Part shown: positions 1 through 8,830 of the stretch, piece by piece
How the letters are laid out: every line of letters starts with the position of its first letter
Position numbering within the stretch: position 1 is the first letter of the stretch
Source of the DNA: Candidatus Cloacimonadota bacterium
GTDB lineage: Bacteria > Muiribacteriota > UBA6191
Assembly: GCA_002402105.1 (NCBI GenBank)
Contig: NVVD01000016.1
Coordinates: forward strand, 47,002-89,990
Reading direction: 5' to 3'
Length of the DNA: 42,989 bases
Notes under the pieces: generated by a model
Database searches by the model: none
What the model saw: only the letters and a program-made list of their open reading frames with translations
Told to the model about the DNA's origin: nothing
Program-made: the position numbers and the translations under genes

Positions 1-2967
1 TCTGTTAATAAATCTAAATCTAAAATTCATATCATTGGAGTTTTAACATCATTTAGTCTTTTCTTATCTTGGCAGTCCTATTATTATTTACAAGTTGATA
101 AAATAAATGGAGAAAATTTAATATTAAATAATCAATCTTATAAGATTGCCACTAAATATTTTAACAAAAAAAATAACGATATAATCCATACACTAGAAAA
201 TCAAAAATATTCTTATAAAAACTTACAAAATAAGCGAGTCATACAATATCATCAATCTCGTTCAATGACTTGGGGAGAATTAGAAAATACAATCAGAGTT
301 GGCTTATCTGAAAAAAATAAAGAGCAATTTGATACTCCTATTTATATTAAAAAAGATGGATATAGAGAAGATGTCTGGGTTTTTATGTTTTGGCATTTTT
401 ATAAAAAGTATCAGAGTATCGACCATTTAAGATATAGTCAAACTATGAAAAGCTATTGCCATGATGTTGGTATGTCTGCTATTTCTATTGGTCATAATAT
501 TAGATGCGCTATTTCATTTGATTACGATACAATTATAAAAAATGTATTAAAAAATAAAAAAGTTCCTAATTTTATTCCTACTAAATTACTTGCTTCATTA
601 ACTAGTGAAAATGGACTTTTACTTGAGTTTGCAAATATCAAAGATCAATCAGATTTTGATGTTGTTTTAAAAGCAGTTCAAAATAATGGTTTATCATTAC
701 AATTTGCTAGTGAAAAATTACAATCAAATATAACTATTATTGAAGCAGCCATCCAAAATAATTTTAAAAGCTCCAAATTTATGAACAAAAAGTTTTGGAA
801 AAATAAAAAAATAGTTCATAAAATTGTAAAAAAAGATGGGCTTTTATTACAATTTGCAGATTCACAACTTAAAAACAACAAACAAATTGTTTTAAGTGCT
901 TTAAGCTCAAACTACCTCTCATATAAAACGATGAATCCAATTTTATTTGATGATTTTGATATTGCAAAAATACTTTTAAAAAATGATGGATTATTAATAA
1001 AAAAATTAAATAAACAACAACGTAAATCAAAGGATCTAGTCAAAGTAGCAATTTTACAAAATGGACTATCATTAAAGTTTTGTGATGACTTATTTCATGG
1101 TGACCCACAAATCGTTTCAATGGCCATAAAATCAAAACTTGATGTTACTAAAATCATGAAACAAAAGTTATGGGAAAATAAAACAGTTTTAATTTCTATA
1201 CTAAAAAAAGATGGTTTACTTTTATCAAAAGTTACAAAAAAACTAAAAAAAGACCGTAATATAGTTTTAGCCGCTATCCAACAAAACTATCGAGCATCAA
1301 TATACATGAATCAATCATTTTTTGAAGATGAAACAATTTCTGAAATTATTTTAAAAAAAAATGGACTCTTCTTAGAAAAAGTTCATTCAAAACTTACTAA
1401 AAATAAAAACTTAGTCAAAATTGCTGTTGCATCAAACGGAAGGGCCTTTCAATTTGTCGACCCATTATTTTATAAAGATAAAAAATTAATCCTCTTATCT
1501 TATAAGACATATAGAGATTCTATTAAACTAATAGATAAGTCCTTACAAAAAGATTTTAACTTTTTTAAACGATTAGTTAAAATAGATATACGAGCCTTAC
1601 AAAAAAGTAAACTCAACATAGAAAAGTTAAGCTATAAATCAAATCATCAAGATAAAGAAGCTCAAGTTATGCTTGCCTACTTATTTGAATACGGCATAGG
1701 AGTTAAACCCGACTATCAAAAAGCAAAAGAGCTCTATACCAAATCTTTAACTTTTGGAAATTTACAAGCTGCAACCCAACTGTCAAGATTATATACAAAA
1801 ATAAACCCATCCTCCCCACTAATATGGGACTACTTAAATCAGGCTGCAAAACAATCATATTTACCAGCAATGCTTGAATTTGCAAAGTTTCATGATCAAA
1901 GAGAAGGAAAACTCCAAGATGATACCTTAGCTCGAAATTATTATTTACGTAGTAAAGATGCTAAAAGTAGTGAAGGAAGCTATCAACTCGCTAGATTTCA
2001 AGAATATGCTTATGGCGGAAAAAAAGATCTAAAAAATGCACTAAAAAACTATCTATTTGCTTACCAAAAATCTCATGAAAAAGCTGCTATGCATCTTGGT
2101 TTATCTTATCTATTTGGACATGGAGTTACTATTGATAAACAAAAATCATTTTTTTATTTTTTAGATGGAAGTAAAAACCAGGACCATTGGGCTATGTTTT
2201 TTCTTGCCTTTTGTTATGAAAATGGAATAGGTATAAAATTAAATCATCAAAAGTCAAAAATCTGGTATAAACAAGCATACAAATTAAATAATCCAGTAGC
2301 TTTAAGTTTTTTGAATAGTAGCGTAAAAGACTCTATTATTCCAAGAAATCAATCTTTAAAAAGTTGGATTGACAAGGGAGTACATTTACAACTAGAACGA
2401 TTAATCTATTTGAAGGCTACTTTTTTACATTTTGGTTTGTTTAATTATGACTTAGATATTAATCAATCCCAAAAACTTTACCAACAATTAAGCTTTAACG
2501 ATGCTAAACTACATTTGATTACTTTAAATTTTAACTCAAAAAAGATTTCTGAAAAAGAATATATAGAAGCCTTATACATTTTAAGTTTAAAATCAGATTC
2601 AGCAAAAACTACTTACGCAAATATTATTTTTTCAAAGAAAAAGTATCAATCTGAATACCAAAAAGCCTTTAAACTATTAAAACAAGCGGCTAAAAATAAT
2701 TATCTACTTGCTATGACACCATTAGCAATATCTTATGAAAGAGGAAAAGGAACAGAGATTGATTATAAAAAGTCTTTGAAATGGTTTACAAAAGCAGCAT
2801 ATTTTAACCAAACAAATGCTAAATTAAACTTAGGTAGAGTTTACGAGTTTGGAAAGGGAATTAAAAAAGATTTACATAAAGCAAAGTACTGGTACGAACA
2901 AGCTTCTTTCAATGATCACCCTAAAGCAATCTCTAGTTTAACCTTTTTGTATGAAACTGGTTTTTAA
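1..2967 (+). CDS. DUF4116 and Sel1 repeat membrane protein (5' end outside window)
   Basis: The frame has no stop from base 1, so the gene starts before the window; an internal ATG lies at 265, but the 88 codons before it read as plausible protein. That stretch contains one hydrophobic segment at about bases 31-93, probably a membrane anchor. Bases about 560-1600 encode repeats of DUF4116 type, recurring as 'NGL.L.FA' followed by a helix about every 50 residues. Bases about 1650-2960 encode Sel1-like repeats (A-x-x-x-LG-x-x-Y-x-x-G-x-G pattern). At least 988 residues are visible. Sel1 repeats are protein-interaction solenoids; DUF4116 has no settled function. The arrangement suggests a membrane-tethered scaffold, but the role is unknown. 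The stop lies 94 bp before the next gene. Confidence 0.85.
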   Translation, partial: SVNKSKSKIHIIGVLTSFSLFLSWQSYYYLQVDKINGENLILNNQSYKIATKYFNKKNNDIIHTLENQKYSYKNLQNKRVIQYHQSRSMTWGELENTIRVGLSEKNKEQFDTPIYIKKDGYREDVWVFMFWHFYKKYQSIDHLRYSQTMKSYCHDVGMSAISIGHNIRCAISFDYDTIIKNVLKNKKVPNFIPTKLLASLTSENGLLLEFANIKDQSDFDVVLKAVQNNGLSLQFASEKLQSNITIIEAAIQNNFKSSKFMNKKFWKNKKIVHKIVKKDGLLLQFADSQLKNNKQIVLSALSSNYLSYKTMNPILFDDFDIAKILLKNDGLLIKKLNKQQRKSKDLVKVAILQNGLSLKFCDDLFHGDPQIVSMAIKSKLDVTKIMKQKLWENKTVLISILKKDGLLLSKVTKKLKKDRNIVLAAIQQNYRASIYMNQSFFEDETISEIILKKNGLFLEKVHSKLTKNKNLVKIAVASNGRAFQFVDPLFYKDKKLILLSYKTYRDSIKLIDKSLQKDFNFFKRLVKIDIRALQKSKLNIEKLSYKSNHQDKEAQVMLAYLFEYGIGVKPDYQKAKELYTKSLTFGNLQAATQLSRLYTKINPSSPLIWDYLNQAAKQSYLPAMLEFAKFHDQREGKLQDDTLARNYYLRSKDAKSSEGSYQLARFQEYAYGGKKDLKNALKNYLFAYQKSHEKAAMHLGLSYLFGHGVTIDKQKSFFYFLDGSKNQDHWAMFFLAFCYENGIGIKLNHQKSKIWYKQAYKLNNPVALSFLNSSVKDSIIPRNQSLKSWIDKGVHLQLERLIYLKATFLHFGLFNYDLDINQSQKLYQQLSFNDAKLHLITLNFNSKKISEKEYIEALYILSLKSDSAKTTYANIIFSKKKYQSEYQKAFKLLKQAAKNNYLLAMTPLAISYERGKGTEIDYKKSLKWFTKAAYFNQTNAKLNLGRVYEFGKGIKKDLHKAKYWYEQASFNDHPKAISSLTFLYETGF

Positions 2968-3061
2968 AGTTTTGTAACTTGTAAAATTATACTTTTTTGT
3001 TTAGAATTTATTTCAATATAAATACAAATAGTTTTACTCTTTACAATTGATTGGTGAGAAT

Positions 3062-4018
3062 ATGAAAAAGTTTTTATTTTTAGGATTAATAATCCTAAAC
3101 AATTATAATTATGCAAATGACAAACTAAGCTCTTGGACTCAATTATCTGCCATAGCACCCATCATTAGCACTAGAGCTAATATAGTAAATCAAGTCCGTA
3201 ATAGTATTAACAATTGGTCTAATGCTATCAACCTTAATTTTTTAAAACAAAATATTGATTTAAATTTTCATATAAAATTTATAGATGATAACTCTATTTT
3301 TCATATGGAATTATTTTTAGTAGGAGCCAAAGATTATAAACTATCTGATACTTATTTAAGCCAAATGTTCATTGAGTTAACAAGTAAAATCAATGATAAT
3401 TTAAATACATATAAACTTGATATCAATCTTTCTTCTTTGAAAGGTAAAATAATAGTAGCTACTAATGATAAAAAAATTATCAAAACTTTAAACTTTAATG
3501 ATATTGTACAAGCAATTAATAGCGAACAAGTTTTAAAAGAAGCAAGTAATATTTTAAATAAAATTGGTGAATCACATCAAAATATGCGTTTAGGTAAAAC
3601 AAAAGTAAATAATGAAACTAATTTACAAAATATTAATATTTTAAAAAATATCATTAAAAAAATTGGATGGCCAACTATTGATAAAGTAGGTAAACAAGCC
3701 TCTCATTATGCTTGGCTTTTAGTACAACATGCTGATTTTGATCTTGAACTTCAAAAAACTGTTTTAAATTTTTTGAAAACACTAAATTCACAGCAGATTG
3801 ATAAAAAAGAAGTAGCCTATTTAACAGATAAAGTTTTAATCCAAAATAATAAAAAACAAATTTATGGCACTCAATTTAAAATTGACAAAGATAAAAATAT
3901 TATTCCAGAGCCTATTGAAGATTATAAAAATTTAGATAAGCGACGTAAATCACTAGATCTTGAAAATTTTAAATCTTATTTAAGTAAGCTCTACTCAATT
4001 TATGGTAAAAAGAAATAA
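3062..4018 (+). CDS. Secreted or periplasmic protein of unknown function
   Basis: A 318-residue protein beginning with a typical signal peptide (MKKFLFLGLIILNN..., likely cleaved near residue 18-20 after NYA). I chose ATG 3062 because GGTGAG lies just upstream at 3053-3058; the frame also offers a TTG at 3047. The mature part is hydrophilic, Lys/Asn-rich and mostly helical, with no motif I recognise. Its last 17 bases overlap the longest reading of the following sensor kinase gene, so the two are probably co-transcribed. A periplasmic partner of that kinase is possible, but that is inferred from position only. Confidence 0.75.
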   Translation: MKKFLFLGLIILNNYNYANDKLSSWTQLSAIAPIISTRANIVNQVRNSINNWSNAINLNFLKQNIDLNFHIKFIDDNSIFHMELFLVGAKDYKLSDTYLSQMFIELTSKINDNLNTYKLDINLSSLKGKIIVATNDKKIIKTLNFNDIVQAINSEQVLKEASNILNKIGESHQNMRLGKTKVNNETNLQNINILKNIIKKIGWPTIDKVGKQASHYAWLLVQHADFDLELQKTVLNFLKTLNSQQIDKKEVAYLTDKVLIQNNKKQIYGTQFKIDKDKNIIPEPIEDYKNLDKRRKSLDLENFKSYLSKLYSIYGKKK

Positions 4019-7000
4019 AAAATTTTATATGCCGCTAACAATTAAAGAGAAACTATTTAAAAAAATCATCGGAACTATTCAGCTTGTAACATTAATAGGC
4101 TTTTTAGTTGGTATTGGTGTTGAGTTTTATCTCTACCAAAATAATGTTAGTCATAATCTAAAAGAAGTAAAAGATAGGGTTCTTACTAAATTAACCACTA
4201 TTGCTAAAACTTCTGCTATATTTTTAGATGGTAAAGCTCATGATGAAATTTTTGAATATTATGATTATGAGAGAGAGAGTTTTTTTAAACTAAAAAAACA
4301 ACTCTTACAGATCAAGTCAGTAAACTCCATTAAATCTGTTCTTTATACTCTTAGACTAGAAGACAAAGAAAAGTTATTAGCCAATTTTGTAATCATGACT
4401 GACTTAGATAAAAAAACAAAGTTACCTTATATCGGTAATTCTTATAAGTTTCCAAAAGAGATGTTACAAAGTTTTACTAAAGGCAAATTTATATATACCA
4501 ATATTTACCGATCTAGCTCTATTGGTAATAAAAAGTATATGAGTGTTTTTGCCCCATTCAAAGAAGGAAAAAATACAAATTTTGCTGTGCTTGAAGTAGA
4601 TATTGAAATGGATGATTTACTTTCCATTATGAAAATTGAAAATAAAAAGACTTTATTTTTACACCTTGCAAGGCTACTAAGCTTATTTACACTACTTTTT
4701 TTTATTCAGTTTTTAATTAAAACTAAAGTTATTGAAAGCGTAATTGAAATTGTAAATACACCCTTAGAGGCTTTTTTAGGCCACTTAATTGCCATTGAAA
4801 ACTTTTCTAAAATCAACTTCTTAAGACTTAATACTAACGATGAATTTGAAGTTTTAGCAAAGGGTTTTAATGATATGGTTCAAAAAATTAGTGAATCACA
4901 TGAAGTCTTACAAAAAAGCAACTCTGATTTATTAATTGCACTAGAGCAAGCTAAAGTTGCAGACAAGGCTAAAAGTAAATTTTTAGCTATTATGAGTCAT
5001 GAAATACGCACTCCTCTTAATGGAGTACTTGGTTTAACTGAACAAGTTTTAGATACAAATTTAACTTTAGAACAACAAGACTTACTAAATACTGTTCAAG
5101 AATCTGGCAATACTCTTTTAGTTATTTTAAATGATATTCTAGATTTTTCAAAACTAGATGCCAAACAATTAAAACTAGACTTACGTGAATTTAATTTAAA
5201 TATTTTATTATCACAAATAGTAAAATTATATGAGAAACAAATTCAACAAAATCAAATTTACTTAATTTTTAACCATTTAAAAAACTTTAATCAAGAGTTG
5301 ATAGGAGACCCTGACCGCCTAAGACAAATTTTAATGAACCTCACTAGTAATGCAATAAAGTTTACTTCTAATGGTGAGGTCGAACTAAAAATCGACATAA
5401 TTGAAGATAAAAAAGAATCAATGAAAATTAAATTTTCTGTTAGAGATACTGGTATTGGTATTAGTCAAGAAAATCAGACAAAATTATTTAAAACATTTTC
5501 TCAAGTAGATGATTCTCACTCTAGACAATATGGAGGAACAGGTCTTGGTTTATCAATAGCATTAAGCCTCGTTGAACAAATGGGTGGTAATATCTTAGTT
5601 GATAGTACAGAAGGTATTGGTTCTACTTTTTATTTTACGATAGAACTTAAAAAATCAAAACAAATCGTAAAAGAAAAAGATAGCTTAAAAGATGAAAAGT
5701 TTGAAAAATTAATTCAAAAACTAAAACAATATAAAGATAAAAGAATATTAGTAGCAGAAGATAATAAAGTAAATCAAAAAGTTGTCACAAGATTTTTTAA
5801 AAAGATTGGCTTTAAAAATATAAGTTTAGTTGAAAACGGACGCATGGCTGTTGAAAAATTTAAACTTTACTCATACGACATCATTTTAATGGATTGTCAA
5901 ATGCCTGGTATGGATGGCTTTGAAGCAACAACAAAAATTAGAGAATTAGAGAAAAAACAAAACATTCTAAAACCCGTACCTATTATAGCTCAGACTGCCC
6001 ATGTTTTCATGAATGATGAAATCATAAACTGTGGCATGAATGATTTAATTACTAAGCCCTTAGGAAAACAAAAATTAACTGAACTTTTACTGAAATGGTT
6101 TCATAAAAAAACCAATGAAACCATAGTAAATGGTTCAAAAAATATCAGTAGTAGTGACCAAAAAATTATAGATGATTTAGCGCTATATACTGATAAAAAA
6201 ATATTGGTTGCAGAAGATGATAAAACAAATCAAAAAGTTATGTCAGGCCTCTTAAATAAACTTAATTTCACTCATGTTGACTTTGTCGACTTTGGAGAAA
6301 AAGCAGTTGAAGCATATGATTTTGGAGACTATGATTTAATACTAATGGATTGTTTAATGCCAAATATGACAGGTTTTGAAGCTACTCAAAACATTCGATT
6401 AATTGAAAAAGATTTACAAATAAAAAACCCTATTCCAATTATAGCTCAAACTGCTCATATTTTTGAAGATGAAGAAATTAAAAAAGTAGAAATGAGTGAC
6501 ATAATTACTAAACCAATTTCACTTAAAAGTTTATCAGAGTCTCTATCTAAATGGCTTGCTAAATTAAACCATCAAAATAAAAATAAAATAAACTACATTG
6601 AAAAACTTGAAAAGTATCGGCATAAAAAAATATTAATTGCAGAAGATAATAAAATTGACCAAATCATTATTTCAGGACTATTCGAGAAGTTTAATTTTAC
6701 CAATATAGATTTAGTTAATAGTGGGACAAAAGCTGTAGAGGCTTTTGACTTTGAAAGTTATGACTTAGTATTAATGGATTGCCAAATGCCTGAAATGAGT
6801 GGTTTTGAAGCATCTCAGCATATTCGTGAAATAGAAAAGGATCATGATTCAACACAAAATATACCAATTATTGCTCAAACAGCTTTTATATTTGGAGACG
6901 AAGAAATCAAAAAAGCAGGAATGACTGATATTATTTTTAAGCCTTTGACAAAAAAGAAACTAGCAGAAATCCTAATTAAATATTTTAGCTATAACTTAAT

Positions 7001-7451
7001 TATAGATAGTCAGGCAAATAAAAGTACATCTAAAAAAGAGTACTTAGATATGTTTTCTAAATATTCCCATAAAAAAATACTTATAGTAGAAGATAATAAA
7101 ATAAACCAAAAAGTAATCTTAGGTTTAGTCAAGAAATTTGGTTTTTTCAATATTGACTTAGCAATAAATGGTGAAGAAGCAATTTATTTATATAAGTCTA
7201 ATTTTCATGATATTATTTTAATGGATTGCCAAATGCCTATTATGGATGGTTTTGAAGCTACTCAACAAATCAGACAAATAGAAAGTGATTTACAAAAAAA
7301 ACCTGCTCCTATTATCGCTCAAACAGCACATATATTTAAAGATGGAGAGGTTTTAAAAGCTGGAATGAATGATCAAATTTCAAAACCTTTAAACAAAAAG
7401 AAATTATCAACAGTTTTACTAAAGTGGCTAAAAAAAAGTAATAAAGATTAA
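4002..7451 (+). CDS. Hybrid sensor histidine kinase with four receiver domains
   Basis: An inner-membrane sensor kinase of 1149 residues. Membrane helix 1 is at about 22-45, followed by a periplasmic sensor region to about 215, helix 2 at about 216-242 and a HAMP-like linker. The dimerisation domain carries the H-box MSHEIRTPLNG with His333. The ATPase domain has an N box (LTSNAIKFTS), DTGIGIS and GGTGLGLS. Four tandem receiver domains follow, with phospho-acceptor aspartates at 631, 783, 926 and 1075. Each keeps the acidic pair (ED), an AQTA threonine and a KP lysine, so all four look competent. No HPt or DNA-binding output domain follows. The start could instead be ATG 4029, which avoids overlap with the upstream gene; neither start has a clear ribosome site. 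Confidence 0.92.
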   Translation: MVKRNKKFYMPLTIKEKLFKKIIGTIQLVTLIGFLVGIGVEFYLYQNNVSHNLKEVKDRVLTKLTTIAKTSAIFLDGKAHDEIFEYYDYERESFFKLKKQLLQIKSVNSIKSVLYTLRLEDKEKLLANFVIMTDLDKKTKLPYIGNSYKFPKEMLQSFTKGKFIYTNIYRSSSIGNKKYMSVFAPFKEGKNTNFAVLEVDIEMDDLLSIMKIENKKTLFLHLARLLSLFTLLFFIQFLIKTKVIESVIEIVNTPLEAFLGHLIAIENFSKINFLRLNTNDEFEVLAKGFNDMVQKISESHEVLQKSNSDLLIALEQAKVADKAKSKFLAIMSHEIRTPLNGVLGLTEQVLDTNLTLEQQDLLNTVQESGNTLLVILNDILDFSKLDAKQLKLDLREFNLNILLSQIVKLYEKQIQQNQIYLIFNHLKNFNQELIGDPDRLRQILMNLTSNAIKFTSNGEVELKIDIIEDKKESMKIKFSVRDTGIGISQENQTKLFKTFSQVDDSHSRQYGGTGLGLSIALSLVEQMGGNILVDSTEGIGSTFYFTIELKKSKQIVKEKDSLKDEKFEKLIQKLKQYKDKRILVAEDNKVNQKVVTRFFKKIGFKNISLVENGRMAVEKFKLYSYDIILMDCQMPGMDGFEATTKIRELEKKQNILKPVPIIAQTAHVFMNDEIINCGMNDLITKPLGKQKLTELLLKWFHKKTNETIVNGSKNISSSDQKIIDDLALYTDKKILVAEDDKTNQKVMSGLLNKLNFTHVDFVDFGEKAVEAYDFGDYDLILMDCLMPNMTGFEATQNIRLIEKDLQIKNPIPIIAQTAHIFEDEEIKKVEMSDIITKPISLKSLSESLSKWLAKLNHQNKNKINYIEKLEKYRHKKILIAEDNKIDQIIISGLFEKFNFTNIDLVNSGTKAVEAFDFESYDLVLMDCQMPEMSGFEASQHIREIEKDHDSTQNIPIIAQTAFIFGDEEIKKAGMTDIIFKPLTKKKLAEILIKYFSYNLIIDSQANKSTSKKEYLDMFSKYSHKKILIVEDNKINQKVILGLVKKFGFFNIDLAINGEEAIYLYKSNFHDIILMDCQMPIMDGFEATQQIRQIESDLQKKPAPIIAQTAHIFKDGEVLKAGMNDQISKPLNKKKLSTVLLKWLKKSNKD

Positions 7452-7517
7452 TCTTTATTTTTAGCATATTCATAAAAAATATGTTTAAATTATCAAAGGG
7501 TTTACAAGGGATCTAAT

Positions 7518-7895
7518 ATGAAACTAAATTTATTTATTATAGCTATTATTTTTAGCTCTGTTTTACATGCTTCTGGTAGCATGGCTGGTCTACGACCACG
7601 AAGAATCAAATTTACTTATGATGCAAGCAAAGTTGAACAAGGTAAGTTATTATTAAATAAAAAATCAAATCAAAAAAAGTCTTGTATGACTTGCCATTCT
7701 AAAAAATCTAAGGTTCCTTTTAACAGAAGGGGGCTTGCTAGAAAACTTAAAAATATCAAAAAAAACATTATAATCTGTTGTAATAAAAAAGACAGAATGA
7801 GCAAAGGTTTTTTAGACTCATTAACAAAAAAAGACATTGAATCTATTCAACAATATCTAGCAAAAGAGCACGGACTTGGAAAGTATTTAAGGTAA
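7518..7895 (+). CDS. Small c-type cytochrome, periplasmic
   Basis: A 125-residue protein with an N-terminal signal peptide (MKLNLFIIAIIFSSVLHASG) and one haem-attachment motif, CMTCH, at about residues 56-60. A Met in RMSKGFLDSLTKKDIESIQQYL, about 40 residues later, is a candidate distal haem ligand; the terminal helix is typical of class I cytochromes c. It is very Lys-rich and also has an unusual adjacent Cys pair (ICCNKK). AAGGGAT sits upstream of the ATG. It lies 66 bp after the hybrid kinase and 4 bp before a beta-barrel gene. It probably carries electrons in the periplasm; partner unknown. Confidence 0.8.
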   Translation: MKLNLFIIAIIFSSVLHASGSMAGLRPRRIKFTYDASKVEQGKLLLNKKSNQKKSCMTCHSKKSKVPFNRRGLARKLKNIKKNIIICCNKKDRMSKGFLDSLTKKDIESIQQYLAKEHGLGKYLR

Positions 7896-7899
7896 TATT

Positions 7900-8742
7900 A
7901 TGTTTTATATTTATATTTTTTTCATCAGTTTATTTTCTAGTATAGTCAGTGCAAACCCTTGGTTTTCTGGTAAAGATAAAGGATCATATGCATTAAGTTA
8001 TATTAAATCAGACTATGATCGTATCTATCGTATCGATAAACAAATTCATCTAAATACCTCTATTAATGAATCAGTAACCAATGAATCTTTTTTATTAGAA
8101 ACTGACTTTGGCTTAAATAGTAGAGATACATTTATTTTCACTACAATTTATTCAAATATAGGTTCTTTTACAAATGGTGCACCAAGAGATTTATTTGGCC
8201 CAGCATATAGTGGTATAAGCGAATCTTATTTTGGACTTAGAAGAAACTATAGAAATAGAGAGATTGCTATGTCAATGGAGCTTGGCTTATATTTGAGTGG
8301 AGATTATAAAGCTGATGCAATTACAGCTCCTTCATTTGGTAGTGATGCTTTAGCATTAACATGGCACTGGGGGCTTCTTTTATCTCCAGATAGTCAATTC
8401 ACCACTAGTATTCAATATAGATACTATATGGATAATTCTGTGTCTGACAAGTATTTTATCAATAGTAGCTATGTTAAAGAATTTAAAAAAGATTGGCTTT
8501 ATAATATATTTGGCATGTTTACTAATAGTATGGGTGGAGTTAATCTAGGTGATGTAAACTCTGGATGGACAAAGTGGTCATTTCATAAATTAGATGAAAT
8601 GAGACTGCAATTTGGTTTAGGTTTAACCCATAATTTGAATGAAGACTGGGCTATTTCTTGTAATATGTCACATTTATTTGACGGAAGAAACACCGATGCT
8701 TCTGATCAAACTCTATCTATTACAATCTCAAAAGTATTTTAA
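7900..8742 (+). CDS. Probable outer-membrane beta-barrel protein
   Basis: A 280-residue protein with a signal peptide ending near SANPW (about residue 19). The rest alternates polar and aromatic/hydrophobic residues in repeated strands (for example ALTWHWGLLLSP, TTSIQYRYYMDN, LQFGLGLTHNL) and ends in Phe (ITISKVF). A terminal Phe is the usual outer-membrane insertion signal for barrels. It starts only 4 bp after the cytochrome c gene, with AAGG overlapping that gene's last codons, so the two form one unit. No substrate can be assigned. It is followed by a strong bidirectional terminator. Confidence 0.7.
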   Translation: MFYIYIFFISLFSSIVSANPWFSGKDKGSYALSYIKSDYDRIYRIDKQIHLNTSINESVTNESFLLETDFGLNSRDTFIFTTIYSNIGSFTNGAPRDLFGPAYSGISESYFGLRRNYRNREIAMSMELGLYLSGDYKADAITAPSFGSDALALTWHWGLLLSPDSQFTTSIQYRYYMDNSVSDKYFINSSYVKEFKKDWLYNIFGMFTNSMGGVNLGDVNSGWTKWSFHKLDEMRLQFGLGLTHNLNEDWAISCNMSHLFDGRNTDASDQTLSITISKVF

Positions 8743-8768
8743 ATTCAAAATAATCCATAAATTTATTT

Positions 8769-8805
8769 AAAAAAGAGAAAGAAAATAATTTTCTTTCTCT
8801 TTTTT
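8769..8805. terminator. Bidirectional intrinsic terminator
   Basis: A 17-bp perfect stem (8769-8785 with 8789-8805) around a 3-nt loop has an A-rich left arm and a T-rich right arm. It sits between the convergent beta-barrel gene (+) and sthA (-) and can serve both strands. Confidence 0.85.
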
Positions 8806-8830
8806 ATAAGTTTTTAAAATCTTAATAAAC

